DNA from: Calvatia gigantea
Lineage: Eukaryota > Basidiomycota > Agaricomycetes > Agaricales > Lycoperdaceae
Direction of reading: 5' to 3'
Assembly: GCA_025093985.1 (NCBI GenBank)
Contig: JACAAK010000016.1
Location: forward strand, 186,001 to 250,000
Length of the DNA: 64,000 nucleotides
Position numbers and translations under genes: made by a program
The notes under the pieces: generated by a model
Databases searched by the model: none
What the model was told of the DNA's origin: nothing
Seen by the model: the letters and a program-made list of their open reading frames with translations, nothing else
Part shown: positions 44,979 to 57,087 of the stretch, one piece after another
Layout of the letters: each line of letters opens with the position of its first letter
Numbering within the stretch: position 1 is the stretch's first letter

Positions 44979-47900
44979 AAATATACAGCGTAGTCAGATT
45001 TGCAGCGGGTAAATCCCAGCTCAATCATAGATTGATGCAATTCTTTCCACCACTGGCGACCGGCTTGTTTAAGGCCATAAATCGCTCGTCTCAATCTCCA
45101 TACTTTTCCTTCCTGTCCGGGAAGTCGAAACCCTTCGGGCTGTTCCATGTATATTTCCTCGTCCAGTTTGCCATATAAATAGGCAGTTTTTACGTCAACG
45201 CTATGCATATCCCAATCATGGATTGCGGCGAGTGCGAAGCTTACACGCGCAGACTCGTAGCGGACAACTGGTGAGAAAAGCTCGTTATAGTCGATGCCTT
45301 CAATCTGCGAGAACCCCTTCGCAACTAAGCGAGCTCGCAGGCGGCCATCAGACTTTTCGAGAAATACCCGACGGTTTTTAACCGTCCTCCTTCCTTTCGG
45401 AAGATCTACCAATTCATATACCCCGCGTTTCTTCAATGCTTCGAGTTCCTCGATACACGCTGCCATCCATTTTGCCTTGACAGGCTCAGGAAGCTTAAGC
45501 ATGTCACGGAAAGTTTCAGGCTCTCCGTGTGCGGTATTGTGTACCATCTGTATCAAGAAATCGATCAATTTTACTCCTCCCTCAGTGACAAGCCTTTCAA
45601 TGTCCATGTCGTTTACATCGTGAGATGTTGGATCATTATTTTCAGGCATAGGCGGCAGTTCCGGACGTGGAGGGAGCTGAAATGGAGGCATATCAAAGGG
45701 TTGTGGCGGGTACCGCTCTGCACGAACTCTTTGCCTCACATATTCAGGATGGTTAGTCCTTGCTCTTCGCTCACGAATTACTTCGTCCGAAGGGGCATTG
45801 GCGCGTACGCGCTGCCTTTGCCTCTGCTGCTCTTGTCGGTGAGTCTGATCTATTTCTCTTTCAATCGAAATTGGACGCCTATTCTCTCCATATGTGTTAC
45901 CTGGTCTGACAGGAGGCCTGCCTTGTCGTTCAGAACGACGCGGCTCTACTTGATCAGAACCAACAGCTCGACGTTTGGGAACAGGGATTGGGAACTCTTC
46001 GTTCTCTGTGTCCCATACATCTCTGTCCACATGCCAATTATCACGTACATCAGGCTCCTCCTCAACGGTCGTTCCACGCGAAGGTGGCGACTCAGGTGGG
46101 GGAACCCAAGGTGGCGTATTGCCAGGTGATGGCCGTCGTGAATCAACTGTCGGCGGAATGGAATCACACCTGGGTAAAGGAGGTGAAGGCGGAGAATACT
46201 TTTGGTTTGAATGGTGGAGCAACCGGGGGTAACGAAACTGGATGATCAAGTGGAGGTGGAACAATTCCAGCGTCATCCGTAGATGGCGGAATAGGTGGTT
46301 CATTCCGTAATCCTGGTCCAGGCAGATTTCTCTCTCCTCCGTGATTAGGCCGGTTACTGCTATCCGGCACTGAATCGGGGCATTTGGGGAAATATCCCTC
46401 GTCGAATAAGGCGTTTGGTGATATAAAGATCACATTGCCTGTCGTGTGCCGCATAAAGACGTAGTTTTTACTGCCTTTGTATCCAAGAAAGATCATAATC
46501 TCGGATTTTGCGGACAATTTGTTTGGGCGGATCTCATCGGGTAGATATACGTACGCGCCGCATCCAAACACACGAATATGGGACAGATTTGGTTTTTCCT
46601 TCGAATAACACTCAAAAGGTGTCTTCCACTGCAGACGCTGGACTGGTGTGCAATTGTATAAATGCACAGCTGTGTTCAACGCAAATTCCCACCACGAGTC
46701 AGGTAGATATGCCTGTAGCCTTATAGCTTGGGCTTTCTCGTGTAGGGTGCGGTTCAGTCTCTCTGCTCTCCCATTCTGCTGATGCGCATAGGGAACAGTG
46801 GTCTCGTGGGTAATTCCACATGCCGCGAGTCCTGCCAATAACCTTTCATTGACATATTCTCCTCCATTATCGGTGCGAAGTCGTTTGACTCACATTCCGG
46901 AGAGGTTCTCTAGCGCACTGATTAGCTGAATTAGCTTCTCAGAAGCCTCAGACTTCTTTCAAAGGAGGACTACGTGTGCGTGAGAAGAAAAGTCGTCAAG
47001 GAACGTCATTGCCCATTTATATTTATGGTAGCTAATGACGGGCAGTTCCAGCAAGTCTGAGTGACATAGCTCAAAGACTGCGGTGGCTCGCTTGGAGTTA
47101 ATCGGGAAGGGGTTATTATGCATTTTCCCCTTGGCACAGCCGTCGCAAATGCCTTTCCGAGTAGATGGTGCGGGAATTGACACGATGCCCTCTACGTGCT
47201 TTGGAAGCTCAGAGAGCGCGCGATCCGAAGGGTGTCCCATTCGACGATGCCAGTCGATATAATCAAGTTGGTGTAAAGTCAACGCTACTGGGTTCTCCTT
47301 GCTATTGTGCAAGACATACATGTGCACCGTATGTACGTTGTTTTTGAACAAACGATGAGGCCAGGCGGACAATACAGCTCGTCCTGATTTATCACGGATG
47401 GTGGTCCCTTTAACGGTTGCCTCTAAAACATAGCCGTTCCGAAGAATCTGGCCTGAGGACATTAACCGTTCTGTGATTTCTTTGATGTAAAAGACCGGCG
47501 CAATACATGAAGTAGCGCTCTTGGACTTTCCCTTGTCTGACACGTCATGCTGGAAAATCACAGACCCTCGTCCTGTCATTTCATAAATCCGGTTGCCAGC
47601 GGCTTGTATAAGCCCGAAATGGCCCATCTTAACCTCTGCGAAATCAGAGAGATAACCGGTGACATGGTACGATGCTCCAGAATCAAGGAGCCAGTCTGCG
47701 TTATTCACAGAATGTTTATTCCCTTCTTCTCGACACTTTTGGCACTGAGACAAATCACAAATGTGATATGTGATGATCTAATTAAGATCCTCGTGCTCTT
47801 CGTGGAGTTCTGACCTTAACTTGTCTGAATACTCGTGATTATTCACGGTATATGTAATGTTCATCTCGTTTTCCAGCTTAGTCGTACTAGCGGAATAAAT

Positions 47901-48513
47901 GGAAGGGGAAGCGCCTTGCGCGCGCTTCCAACATACATTGCAGTTTAGAAAGTCTGTACAGCGGTGTCTACGACGAGTCCCTACAGGAGGTGGATGACGT
48001 GCTACATCTGCATAGGTGCCCCGCTCTCTTCGGCGGCCACCTGGTCGTCCCAACTCAACCTCGGAATCTCCAGGGCGTCCCGCTCCGAGGCAGACAGTCC
48101 CTGCGTCTGTATCGTTCTGTCCCATCCGTTGATGGGGCTGCACATCATCCTCTGCATCAGAACAAGAATAGTAGTCAGTTGAAGGTACTGACCCACACCC
48201 TCCGTCGGAACCGTAGTCGGTGTCCGAGTCGTTGTCGTTTAAGACCGACTCAAGGACGGACTCGATCTCCTTCGGTGCCTGCTTCTTCTTGAGCGGCTTG
48301 GGCTTCTTGATAATCGCCGGCTTGCTGTACACAGGTGCCGGCCACACGATCTCGTCTTCCTCCCTCGTGACGGTGGATGGAGAGGGCTCAACATCCATCT
48401 CGTCAAATCACTTCCACATCTCCTCCGAACTCTCGCCCGAAGAAGAAGTTGACTTGAGACATTCGTCCCACTTCTTCATGCGGTAAACCTTGGCTTTCAC
48501 CGAAGGTTGCGAC
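44979..48513 (-). pseudogene. Copia fragment 4: RT to Gag C-terminus
   Basis: Starts in mid-RT (44979) and runs upstream along the element. RT and hinge are open from 44979 to 46303. Integrase is at 46164-46838, pre-integrase and protease at 46959-47753 (LLDSGASYHVTG), and the acidic Gag tail at 47778-48398. Frames change near 46170, and stops occur near 46890 (TGA for CGA), 46959 and 47778. No LTR of its own. At 48513 Gag sequence jumps to hinge sequence. Confidence 0.85.
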
Positions 48514-49800
48514 GAGTCTGCTCCTTGTCGGTGAGTCTGATCTATTTCTCTTTCAATCGAAATTGGACGCCTATTCTCTCCATATGTGTTACCTGGTCTG
48601 ACAGGAGGCCTGCCTTGTCGTTCAGAACGACGCGGCTCTACTTGATCAGAACCAACAGCTCGACGTTTGGGAACAGGGATTGGGAACTCTTCGTTCTCTG
48701 TGTCCCATACATCTCTGTCCACATGCCAATTATCACGTACATCAGGCTCCTCCTCAACGGTCGTTCACGCAAGGTGGGACTCAGTGGGGGAACCCAAGGT
48801 GGCGTATTGCCACCGATGGCCGTCGTGAATCAATGCTGTCTGGCGGAATAGAATCACGCGGGGTAAAGGAGGTGTAGGCGGAGAAACTTCGGTCTTAATG
48901 GTGGGCAAACGGGTAACAACTGGATCGTTAGGTGGAGCGCAACAATTCCCGTTCCGAAAGGGAAAGTGGTTCTTTCTAAGCCTGTCTGGCAGATTTCTTC
49001 TCCTCCTACTACGCCGGTTACTGCTATCCGGCGCTGAATGGGGCTTTGGAATATCCTCGTCGAACAGCTTGTGTTAAAAATCCATTGCCTGCCTGCCCAT
49101 AAAACAATCTTTCTGCCTTATATCCAAAAGATCAAATCGGATTTCCCATTTGTTTGGGGGATCCATCGGGAGTAAATACGCCCCACCAAAACAGGAATGG
49201 GACTGTTTGGTTTCTCCCTCGAATACCTCAAAGGGTTTCCACGCACCTGGCTGTGTGCGATTCATAAATGAACTGTGTTCAACCAAATTCCACCCGAGTG
49301 TAAACATCCTTAGCTCATACTTGGCTTTCTCGTCAGGTCGGCCATACCTTGCTCTCCCATATGATCCATGGGACAGTGGTTCTGGGTAATTCCTCCGCAA
49401 TCCTCCAAAACTGTATTGACTACTCCCTCCATTATCGTCAAACGTTTGACTCGCATTCCGGAAGGTTCTTCGGCTGATCGTGAATTAGCTTCTCAAAAGC
49501 CTGATTGTTGAAGGTGGATCGTGTGCATGAGAAAAGTCGTCAAGGAAGTATTGCCTTTTTTTGGTAGCTATGACGGGCAGTCCGAAGTCTGTGAATAGCC
49601 AAACTGCGGTGGCTGGTTGGAGTAACGGAAAGGGTATTATGCATTTTCCCCTTGGAACCGCGCAAATGCCTTTCCTATGAGGCGGGGTTGAGCGATGCCA
49701 ACTCTTGGAACCGGAGACCGCTCTGAAGGATGTCCCATTGACGATTCCATCGATAAAATTCCGACAAGAACAGGGTTCCCTTGGATTAGCAAGACTAGGT
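48514..49800 (-). pseudogene. Copia fragment 5: hinge and integrase, riddled with small deletions
   Basis: 48514-48740 still matches 45825-46050 well. From 48760 onward the match to the integrase region persists only as short islands separated by frequent losses of one to a few bases (for example near 49440-49480 and 49590-49680). The homology fades around 49800. Confidence 0.75.
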
Positions 49801-50009
49801 GTGCGCGATTCTTAGTTTTGATACATGGGTTGCGGATATCAGCCAGATTTAACAGAGAATGGGTTACGGTTTCAAGATACGAAGCCTACGAACACGTGCT
49901 AGGCAACAGTCTTAGAGGGTCCCTGAAAGCGGCGCACGTGAATGTTGTCGGAACTTTCCAAACCCGTCCAGTATCTGAAAATACCCTGTCGCCTAACCTG
50001 GAGATCCGG
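49801..50009. other. Unassigned bridge
   Basis: About 200 bases without a recognised match in the window, between the eroded copia fragment and the second copy of the membrane-protein pseudogene. Confidence 0.3.
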
Positions 50010-51583
50010 TGGAGATAGTTCCGTATCCATCGTATCAATCCCTCGGAGTTACCTGGGCAAATTGATATCCTTCTGTCGCGCCATTGTCGGTATTTAGGCG
50101 ATGGAATAACAACACAACACGGTTGCGTCAATGCAACGGGGAGAATTGGTATGCTCATAATCAGACATAATCGCCAGCTCTTCTTTCAGGGCGTTTTACT
50201 TGGTGGGGATACGAGTACGGCGCGTAGTGATGAAATCTCCGAGTTTGGGGCTTGTCATGCGGGTACTCTAGAAGAGATTCACCACAACAAACTACTATAC
50301 AAGTGAGAAGGGCGATAGTTCTGGATCGCGTATCATGAATGTGAGTATCTGTTGTTTATGTGACCTCGTGAGTCCAGCTCTGCTCATCGGTGAACCAATT
50401 CTGACATTCATGAAAAGTCTGTCGGTTTATCCTTTATTCTTAATTTGGAGAGACATCACGTTCCTTGGGTTGGTAAAAGGTTGATAATTGTATTATTTGA
50501 ATACACGACATTGCGCAATAACTGTCTTCCTTTACGATACCAAAAATTCAAACCAACGAGTTGTACATCGACTCTCCTCCGTTATCTTTTGGTATTCTAT
50601 CGTAGATACCGTGGTTGACCTCGACTCCATTGTGCCCATGGTATGAATGACTCTCTCCAATCGCCACCAATTATCTTATACATGTCTTTAGTACCGTTGA
50701 TTTATACAGCTGCACCCCCGGGACTGGTGAGTTCGGGATTAGACATGCCATCGTACATTCGCTCGGGTGAACGCACAAAATTCGTATACCCTTTCCCTCC
50801 TAGTGTCTGTATTTACATATTTCGTGAGCCTGTTATTACTTTGATCGCCTCTCACAGCTAAAAACATACACTACCGATATATGTCACCATCCATATTTAC
50901 TGTAACACTGGATGTGGGAGGAAACGGACCGTGGTTCCAGCACAAAAAATGCCTGCTGTGTGGACAAGAAAGTGAACACAGCCTCCTACCCCAAGAGACT
51001 CATCGCTCGACCCAATGAACCCAACAAGCCCGGTGGGACACGCTCGTTCTGTTGGTACCTCCATCAGAGGTCCCGCTGCATACATAAGACCGCTCCTTCC
51101 ACTACCGCCCTCTGCATTGGGAAAGCGTCCTAGCGCCTCGCCAGCATCAGATCAAGTAAACGTCTTAGAACCCGCAGAAGTTTGGCGACTTATTGCCATA
51201 ATTCTAGGCAATAAATCTGTGTATAAGGCCTTACTCGATTTGAAAGGCGATAAGGCACAAATTGTGTTGGACGTCTTATATGAAGTAGTTAGTCATTCCT
51301 ACTTTTTCCACAAGGTATACCCAGCATCAACTAGATATTAGATGGCCAGGACACCCCAACAAAGTTACGGCATTCCGTTCTCTATGCAACAATGCGTTTG
51401 TGTGAGGCCTCTGGGCCTACCCTCGGTGCTTAGCGCTTCAAAAGGTTCAGTATGAAGTCAAGCCGGTTGCATCAGAGCCTTCGGGGACATCTGGAAAAAA
51501 TACCACAACAACCACTCTGTCTGCCTCAAAGTTTCTCGGGTGTACCAGACATCCGACGTTGAGCCCCTCATGAAGGTCATTCG
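50010..51583 (+). repeat. Duplicate of 32730-34357 (block B, left part)
   Basis: Contains the end of the membrane-protein pseudogene, the intergenic stretch, and exon 1 and most of exon 2 of kinase 2 (ATG at 51015; one residue differs from kinase 2 over the first exon). 50341-51400 is about 99% identical by eye. 50010-50340 differs mainly by small deletions. It stops at GAAGGTCATT in intron 2 of the kinase, where copia gag begins. Confidence 0.88.
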
Positions 51584-52156
51584 GGCGATGCCACTATCCA
51601 TGGCGTCAAGCTGCCCGAAGATCTGCTGGAGCTCGCTTATCTTGAGCGAGGGATCACCACCGAGAGGGAGCTCAAATGTGATTGCACGAATGAACTCGTT
51701 GTAAACCTGAGCTGGTCCAGGAAGGCCGTATTGGCCCTGCAACTGAGACCAAAGTGCGCGAGCATCCCGGGCAGAATGCTTCAACATGCTGTTGGGGAGA
51801 GTTGCCTCAATCAACCCAAGGGCACGCATTCGGAGGTTGTTGGCCATCCCAACACTGCGGTGCTTCTCAGCAGTCGCAGGAATTGGAGTTCCTGGTCGTG
51901 CGGGACATGCCGGCGAAGTGCTAGTCGCCGGGGTAGCTGGGTGCTCAGGTCCGTAGGCCTGCTCGTATTGGACTGGTTCGTCCATGGCTCCAGAGAAGTC
52001 CCATCCGGTCCAGGAGCAATCGTTTAAGGAAATGCACATAAGTGCAGACCGAAGGCGAAGCGACCAAATGGTGTAGTTACCCGTCCCAGTAAGGACGGGA
52101 AGCTGTCCGCTAGGGGTTTGAACAAAGCCCTGCGGAGCAGGGGCCGGTCTAGACAT
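51584..52156 (-). pseudogene. Copia 2 gag N-terminal fragment
   Basis: Codes the first 190 residues of Gag (start ATG 52156, MSRPAPAPQGF; LWSQLQGQYGLPGPAQVYNE), uninterrupted and CpG-rich. It is cut at 51584 by the junction with kinase 2 sequence. Followed (plus strand) by the leader, primer-binding site and LTR of the element whose other LTR is at 37489. Confidence 0.85.
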
Positions 52157-52342
52157 ATCTAAGAATAGGGTAAACACGCGTTAGCATCATGTAGGACTGC
52201 AGTGCTTGATGCACGCGTCGCAACATGGGGCAGACACAGGGATCAAATGGACCAAAGGACCACCGTCTCCCAGGTTGCGTACGACCGTAGCCTCCTATAC
52301 TCTACCAGCGTTGCAAAACGCGGTCGGAGTGAGCGGCGGTCG

Positions 52343-52354
52343 GGGCCCATAACC
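52343..52354 (-). promoter_or_regulatory. Copia 2 primer-binding site
   Basis: GGTTATGGGCCC on the element strand, directly against the LTR. Identical to the site at 17021-17032 and complementary to the initiator tRNA-Met anticodon arm. Confidence 0.8.
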
Positions 52355-52764
52355 TGTTAAGACGAGTACACCACGATAGCATTACGCTAGTGGCGGAGGG
52401 GAGTCGTACTCACTGGGTTTGTTGAGATATTGATTATAGACAGTAGCTAATGGATATCTGAGTGGAATGATGGGCAGAATAGTAGACTTGATTGTCTAAA
52501 GAATGTACGCATACTACATAGGTCTTATATATCTAATGTCTCTGGTCTGTGCGCCGTTCTACCTAATACAGGTGAGGTCTTATCTGCCAGTAGCATATAC
52601 AGAGCATACTGCGTACATTGTTCTATTTAATAGACCATGACCAGCAACCTAGAGTGCGGTCTAGTACGTTGTTCGTTATCTCTCTTCAAGAGTGAAGTAC
52701 TCAAGAACCCGTTTCAGCTATAAATAGACTGAACCAACGTAGTGGTACGGATCGAGATTCAACA
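52355..52764 (-). repeat. Copia LTR, right member of pair with 37489-37898
   Basis: 410 bp, apparently identical to 37489-37898, followed by AGATG (52765-52769). 5' LTR of copia 2. Confidence 0.9.
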
Positions 52765-53976
52765 AGATGTACTAGTTTGGTAACTCGAAGTATGTGACCT
52801 CCAGACAATCTCAGGTCCGAATGGGTGTGTAGTGCCGGGATCTTCAACCATTGTGTATTTTTGCCTTAACTTTCTGCACCCGTTCATGCATAACCTGTGT
52901 CATCGATCAGGCTTTGGTATCAGAAATGAGGAGTCACCGTTCATGGTGTTGAATCTCAATCTGTACCACTATGTTGGTTCAGTCTATTTATAGCTGTAAT
53001 GGGTCTCGAGTACTTCACTTTCAGAGGGTTGATAATAATGGACTCCAGAACTATGGACTACATATGAGAGTAATATACTGCACTACTGTAGCTGGTTAGA
53101 TGACTCTGCATGGAACCTTCTAGTACATGTGTTGCACACAGTATGCTCATGTAAAAATTCTTAAATTATAGGTATTTTGACTTAATTTATAAGTTAAAGA
53201 CCATTTATGTCACAACCCGTACATGTGCTCACCCGCTTCACCCACTCTTACCCGGACTATACTTTATATTTTATTTACCATTCGCTCTCACCCGCTCTCC
53301 CCCATCTCCCCCGCTCTCCATTCTTACTATTATGTCTGACGTTAATTTCCAATTATCCTCCTTGTACATTTCTCCGGTTGTCATACCTACTCCCATTTCC
53401 CTTGCAATCCCTTTTACCATTTATATCGTTCCTGTTTCACCTTATTCCTTTTAGCTAGTTGCATTCCCAGTGTTTTTATCTAGTGGCCATACCTGGCCTG
53501 CACCTGAAGTCGTAGTAGTTTCCTTTTGTAGAACCACACTTCCTCGTGTATATAAACCATAGCTACTTTGCCTGTAATCCTCAGTCTGAAATCTACTTAG
53601 CAACATGCTACTTCTATTCTACCTCTGTCTCTGTCTCTGTCTCCACCTCTGACTCTGTCCTCGTCCCTTATTCTGAAGTTAGGACCACTCATCAGCAGGA
53701 GGGCACAACACATACATTGAAGCCACAGTCCTCCTGAATTCACCTGCTTTGTCCATCTTCGTCTGCATCCACGCATCATCCCTGGACATCTAGACTTCGG
53801 TCATCTCATCCACGTGACCCACGCTTAACAGTATTTCAGACTCCCAACTCCTGCTGTTGATTTCTATTCCTTCACTTACTATAGCTACATTTGTCAGAAC
53901 TAAGACTGGCACAACTGTTCGTTGGTCCCTTTGCAACAATTCCAACAAACCCCTTCATCAACCCAATCCACCCCCA
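52765..53976. other. Sequence X continuing after copia 2, no gene
   Basis: Begins with the AGATG duplication; 52775-52930 shows weak similarity to 38775-38880 (GGTAACTCGAA; a TTCATGCATAACCTG-like block). 52947-53030 is an inverted, CpG-depleted piece of a copia LTR end. A CTCTGT-type simple repeat lies at 53623-53665. No supported gene. Confidence 0.4.
52947..53030 (+). repeat. Truncated copia LTR remnant in opposite orientation
   Basis: Starts TGTTGAATCTCAATCTGTAC; matches the reverse complement of the LTR right end, with CpG positions changed to TG or CA. Homology is lost after about 85 bases. Confidence 0.65.
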
Positions 53977-56624
53977 GAGAGCCCCTCAGGAAGGTCATTC
54001 CAGTTTGTTGTTTAGCCACCCGAATATGGTCACCGCAGATTTATAGAAAGGCAATTAGTGGAGCTCCTTGCCACCCAACGTCCACCAGGTTTTGGCAATA
54101 GGCCTAGACGACGCCTCAGCCAGTTTGTTTAGTTCGCCGTGGATGCAGAATGGCAATTCAGAATACCTAAAGTGCCAAAAGCATCCGTCTCCATAGGTCT
54201 GTTTCTGTGAACGTTCGGCAATTTGCACTGATTGCAGGTCACATCTCTCAGGCCTTAGATATTACAAAGCAATCTGTTGTTCAAGGACCGAAGGTACCTT
54301 TCTTAGGACCTAAATTGTCCCTGCCTTAGCAGTATAAGGCCAAATACCGTGCAGAATGGACGGCATTCTTGCTGAGTTGGCTTGCATCATAAGATTCGGG
54401 GATCCTGCGATGGACCACTGAAACAAGACACGGGGGGGTACGTGCGAGGCAGGCTCCAGAACTCAGGATGCCTCGATGGTTCCCACCCACATTCGTGACG
54501 TGATTCGTCGCATCGCAGTAGAGGTCTTATTTGGATTTCTTGGTCCGGGAACAACTGGCTAATGGTAGGGTTTACTGACAAATTTTTTTATGAGATTGTA
54601 GTGATATGACCGTGATTTACCAGGCTAGCGGATCAGGGGACGGGCCTCCCCAAATCAGCCTTGAGTCATCAATGAGATATGGAGTCTAAAATCTGGAGTC
54701 ACACTCGGTAAAGGCCATCAATCAATTGGGTGCTAAAAATATCCAGAATCCCTCCAAATGAGCTGGTTCAAGCGAATAAATTTGCAAAAACTGAACGGAA
54801 GCAGGGAATGAAGGACGCACTACCCCGTTGTCCTTTAGGGCTGCCTGCGCCAGAATACTAACTTCCAAGGATGAGATCGACCTTCGCGGGGATATGCTGG
54901 AGTTCTCTCAAACCACGTCTGACAATATTCTACTACCAACTTTTACGGCCACGATGCCACCCAAAACCGAACAAGCCCAGTGATTACGCAAACGTCTATT
55001 GAGGGCTCCCTGTTAAAAAGAGCTACTTCTCCGGGGCCAGGTCAGTGTTGACAATCCTAATTTCCTCGGCACATCACAAGCAGCTCCAGAAACTTCGACC
55101 CAGCCTACCTCTTCCCACTCATCCGTTCCCAAGCTGGCCGCATCGAAGTACCGACCTATTCCCAATGTTGGCTACTTCGGCCCAGGTCAACATCGTCACA
55201 AAGGTGATAATATACACTGGTGTCATCAGAACGACCAACTTACAGTTCCTGTGGTTAACTTCTAGCCAACCTCCTGCGCACACTCGAACCACCAACTAAG
55301 CAAGATTACCTTGGGCCTCCTCATTCATCGCCGCAGAGGGGACGGCGTGAATTTCATATTTTCGCTCAAACGCAGCATCGACTTTGGCCACCATCGTCCG
55401 ATCACATCGTCAACGGCCAATACGCGGAGGACAACCCCAAAACTCGACCACGAGGATCCAACGTGGAAAGTACTTCTGGGGGTTCTCGGGAATTTTGGTA
55501 TCAATAGTGACACATGGAAGAACTACGCAATGTTCATCTGCTGTATAACACCTGGTGAATTGTGTTCGGGGCTATTCTGTCTTGGTGTTGACAGCCTCTT
55601 TCACAATTTGGAGGCAATCGAACAGAACATTGCTTAAGCCATGATGAAAAACCAATGCTTCTGTTCCCAGCTCAAGGACTCAGGGAAGAATCCATTTTTC
55701 GGGCTCAAGCGCATAGAAGACATTCACAAAATCCAATCGTCATCACCCAACAAAACAAAGCAGACGACTCCATAACGGCAATTGCCTCTCGGGTCATGCC
55801 TTCCAAAAGTCGCGACGACGCCCTCACGGTATTAGGCCTGTGGCCATAAACCCGGTACCAAGCCGCGTATTTTACGCTGTTGCTATCTACCCGTATATAC
55901 ACTACGCCAACGAGTCGATGTGGCATGGGTTATATTGAAATCATATCGATTTCAAAAAGTGTAAAGTGTGTCGAATCGAGGACTACACCTTTGGATTCAA
56001 TACGATATGGATACGACGAGTGTCACATCAACTCGTCGGCGCAGTGTATAGCCGAAAAAGAAGATGAGTTTGATGTTGTTGTGTAAGTTCTCGTTATGTT
56101 TTCAATCCAAATCAGCTCAAATGACGACTTTCAGTGGTGACACTTTTGTTGTGCTTGCACGATCGCGGGAATGGTGGATTGCCGAACGCGACCCGACAGG
56201 TTCTGGGGTAGTGGATACGGACATTGTTAAGCAGGGACGGGTACCCGCCGGTTGTTTCCTTGAAACAAACGCCCCCATTGCTTCGGCTATTGCAGCCGCA
56301 AAGGGAGGTTCCGTGACGACCGATCCCGCCAACGCACCCAAAGGCTAAGCTGAGATGTGCGCGGCCAGACGTATTCTGCGGCGACTGAAATTTTGTCATG
56401 GCGGAGAGGTGCGGCCAACGGCAACCCACGGTAGGTGCTGCCAGCAGCTGCCTCATGCCAAAGGGTTTTCACTGGGGTTGACCGTCGATGCCATCAGTGT
56501 CAATTTGTCAAAAGGCCCAGGTATGTGGATATCATTAAAGGTTTGAAGATATCTGGTAACAAAAAGGACACAGGGTGTACTGTCGCCATAGGGTGTGTGT
56601 AGGGGGGGTGAGAGTGAGATGACT
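53977..56624 (+). repeat. Duplicate of 34336-37187 (block B, right part)
   Basis: Resumes kinase 2 in intron 2 with about 20 bases overlapping the left part (AGCCCCTCAGGAAGGTCATT). 53997-55030 is full of small deletions relative to 34357-35530. 55040-56624 is nearly identical to 35545-37187, including the SH3 remnant and the MITE, apart from a deletion of about 55 bases near 55857. Neither kinase nor SH3 gene could be expressed from this copy. Confidence 0.88.
55896..56050. mobile_element. MITE, copy within block B
   Basis: Same 155-bp element as 36464-36618, carried along by the block duplication rather than inserted independently. Confidence 0.75.

Positions 56625-56686
<62 letters not shown>
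56625..56686. repeat. Homopolymer of 62 G
   Basis: Uninterrupted G run exactly at the junction of block B and a copia LTR that lacks its first ten bases. More likely a sequencing or gap-filling artefact than native sequence. Confidence 0.9.
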
Positions 56687-56687
<1 letters not shown>

Positions 56688-57087
56688 GTACACCACGTAG
56701 CTCTACGCTAGTGGTGGAGGGGAGTCGTACTCACTGGGTTTGTTGAGATGGTAGTTATAGACCGTTGCTAGTGGATATCTTAGAGGAATGATGGGCAGAA
56801 GAGTAGACTGGATTGTCTAAAGAATGTACGCATACTACATAAGTCTTATATGTCTAATGTCTCTGGTCTGTGCGCCATTCTACCTAATGTAGGTGAGGTC
56901 TTATCTACCAGTAGCATATACAGAGCATACTGCGTACATTGTTCTACTTTTAATAGACCATGACCAGCAACCTAGAGTGCGGTCTAGTACATTGTTCGTT
57001 ATCTCTCTTCAAGAGTGAAGTACTCAAGAACCTGTTTCAGCTATGAATAGACTGAACCAACGTAGTGGTACGGATCGAGATTCAACA
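56687..57087 (-). repeat. Copia LTR, right member of pair with 39909-40320
   Basis: 401 bp; the first ten bases of the LTR are missing at the G run. Followed by ACCAA (57088-57092), the same five bases that precede 39909. One visible difference from its partner is a CpG loss near 57032. Confidence 0.88.

Noticed and set aside
53623..53665. CTCTGT-type repeat as a regulatory or coding repeat
   Set aside because: Ordinary short microsatellite without an associated gene.
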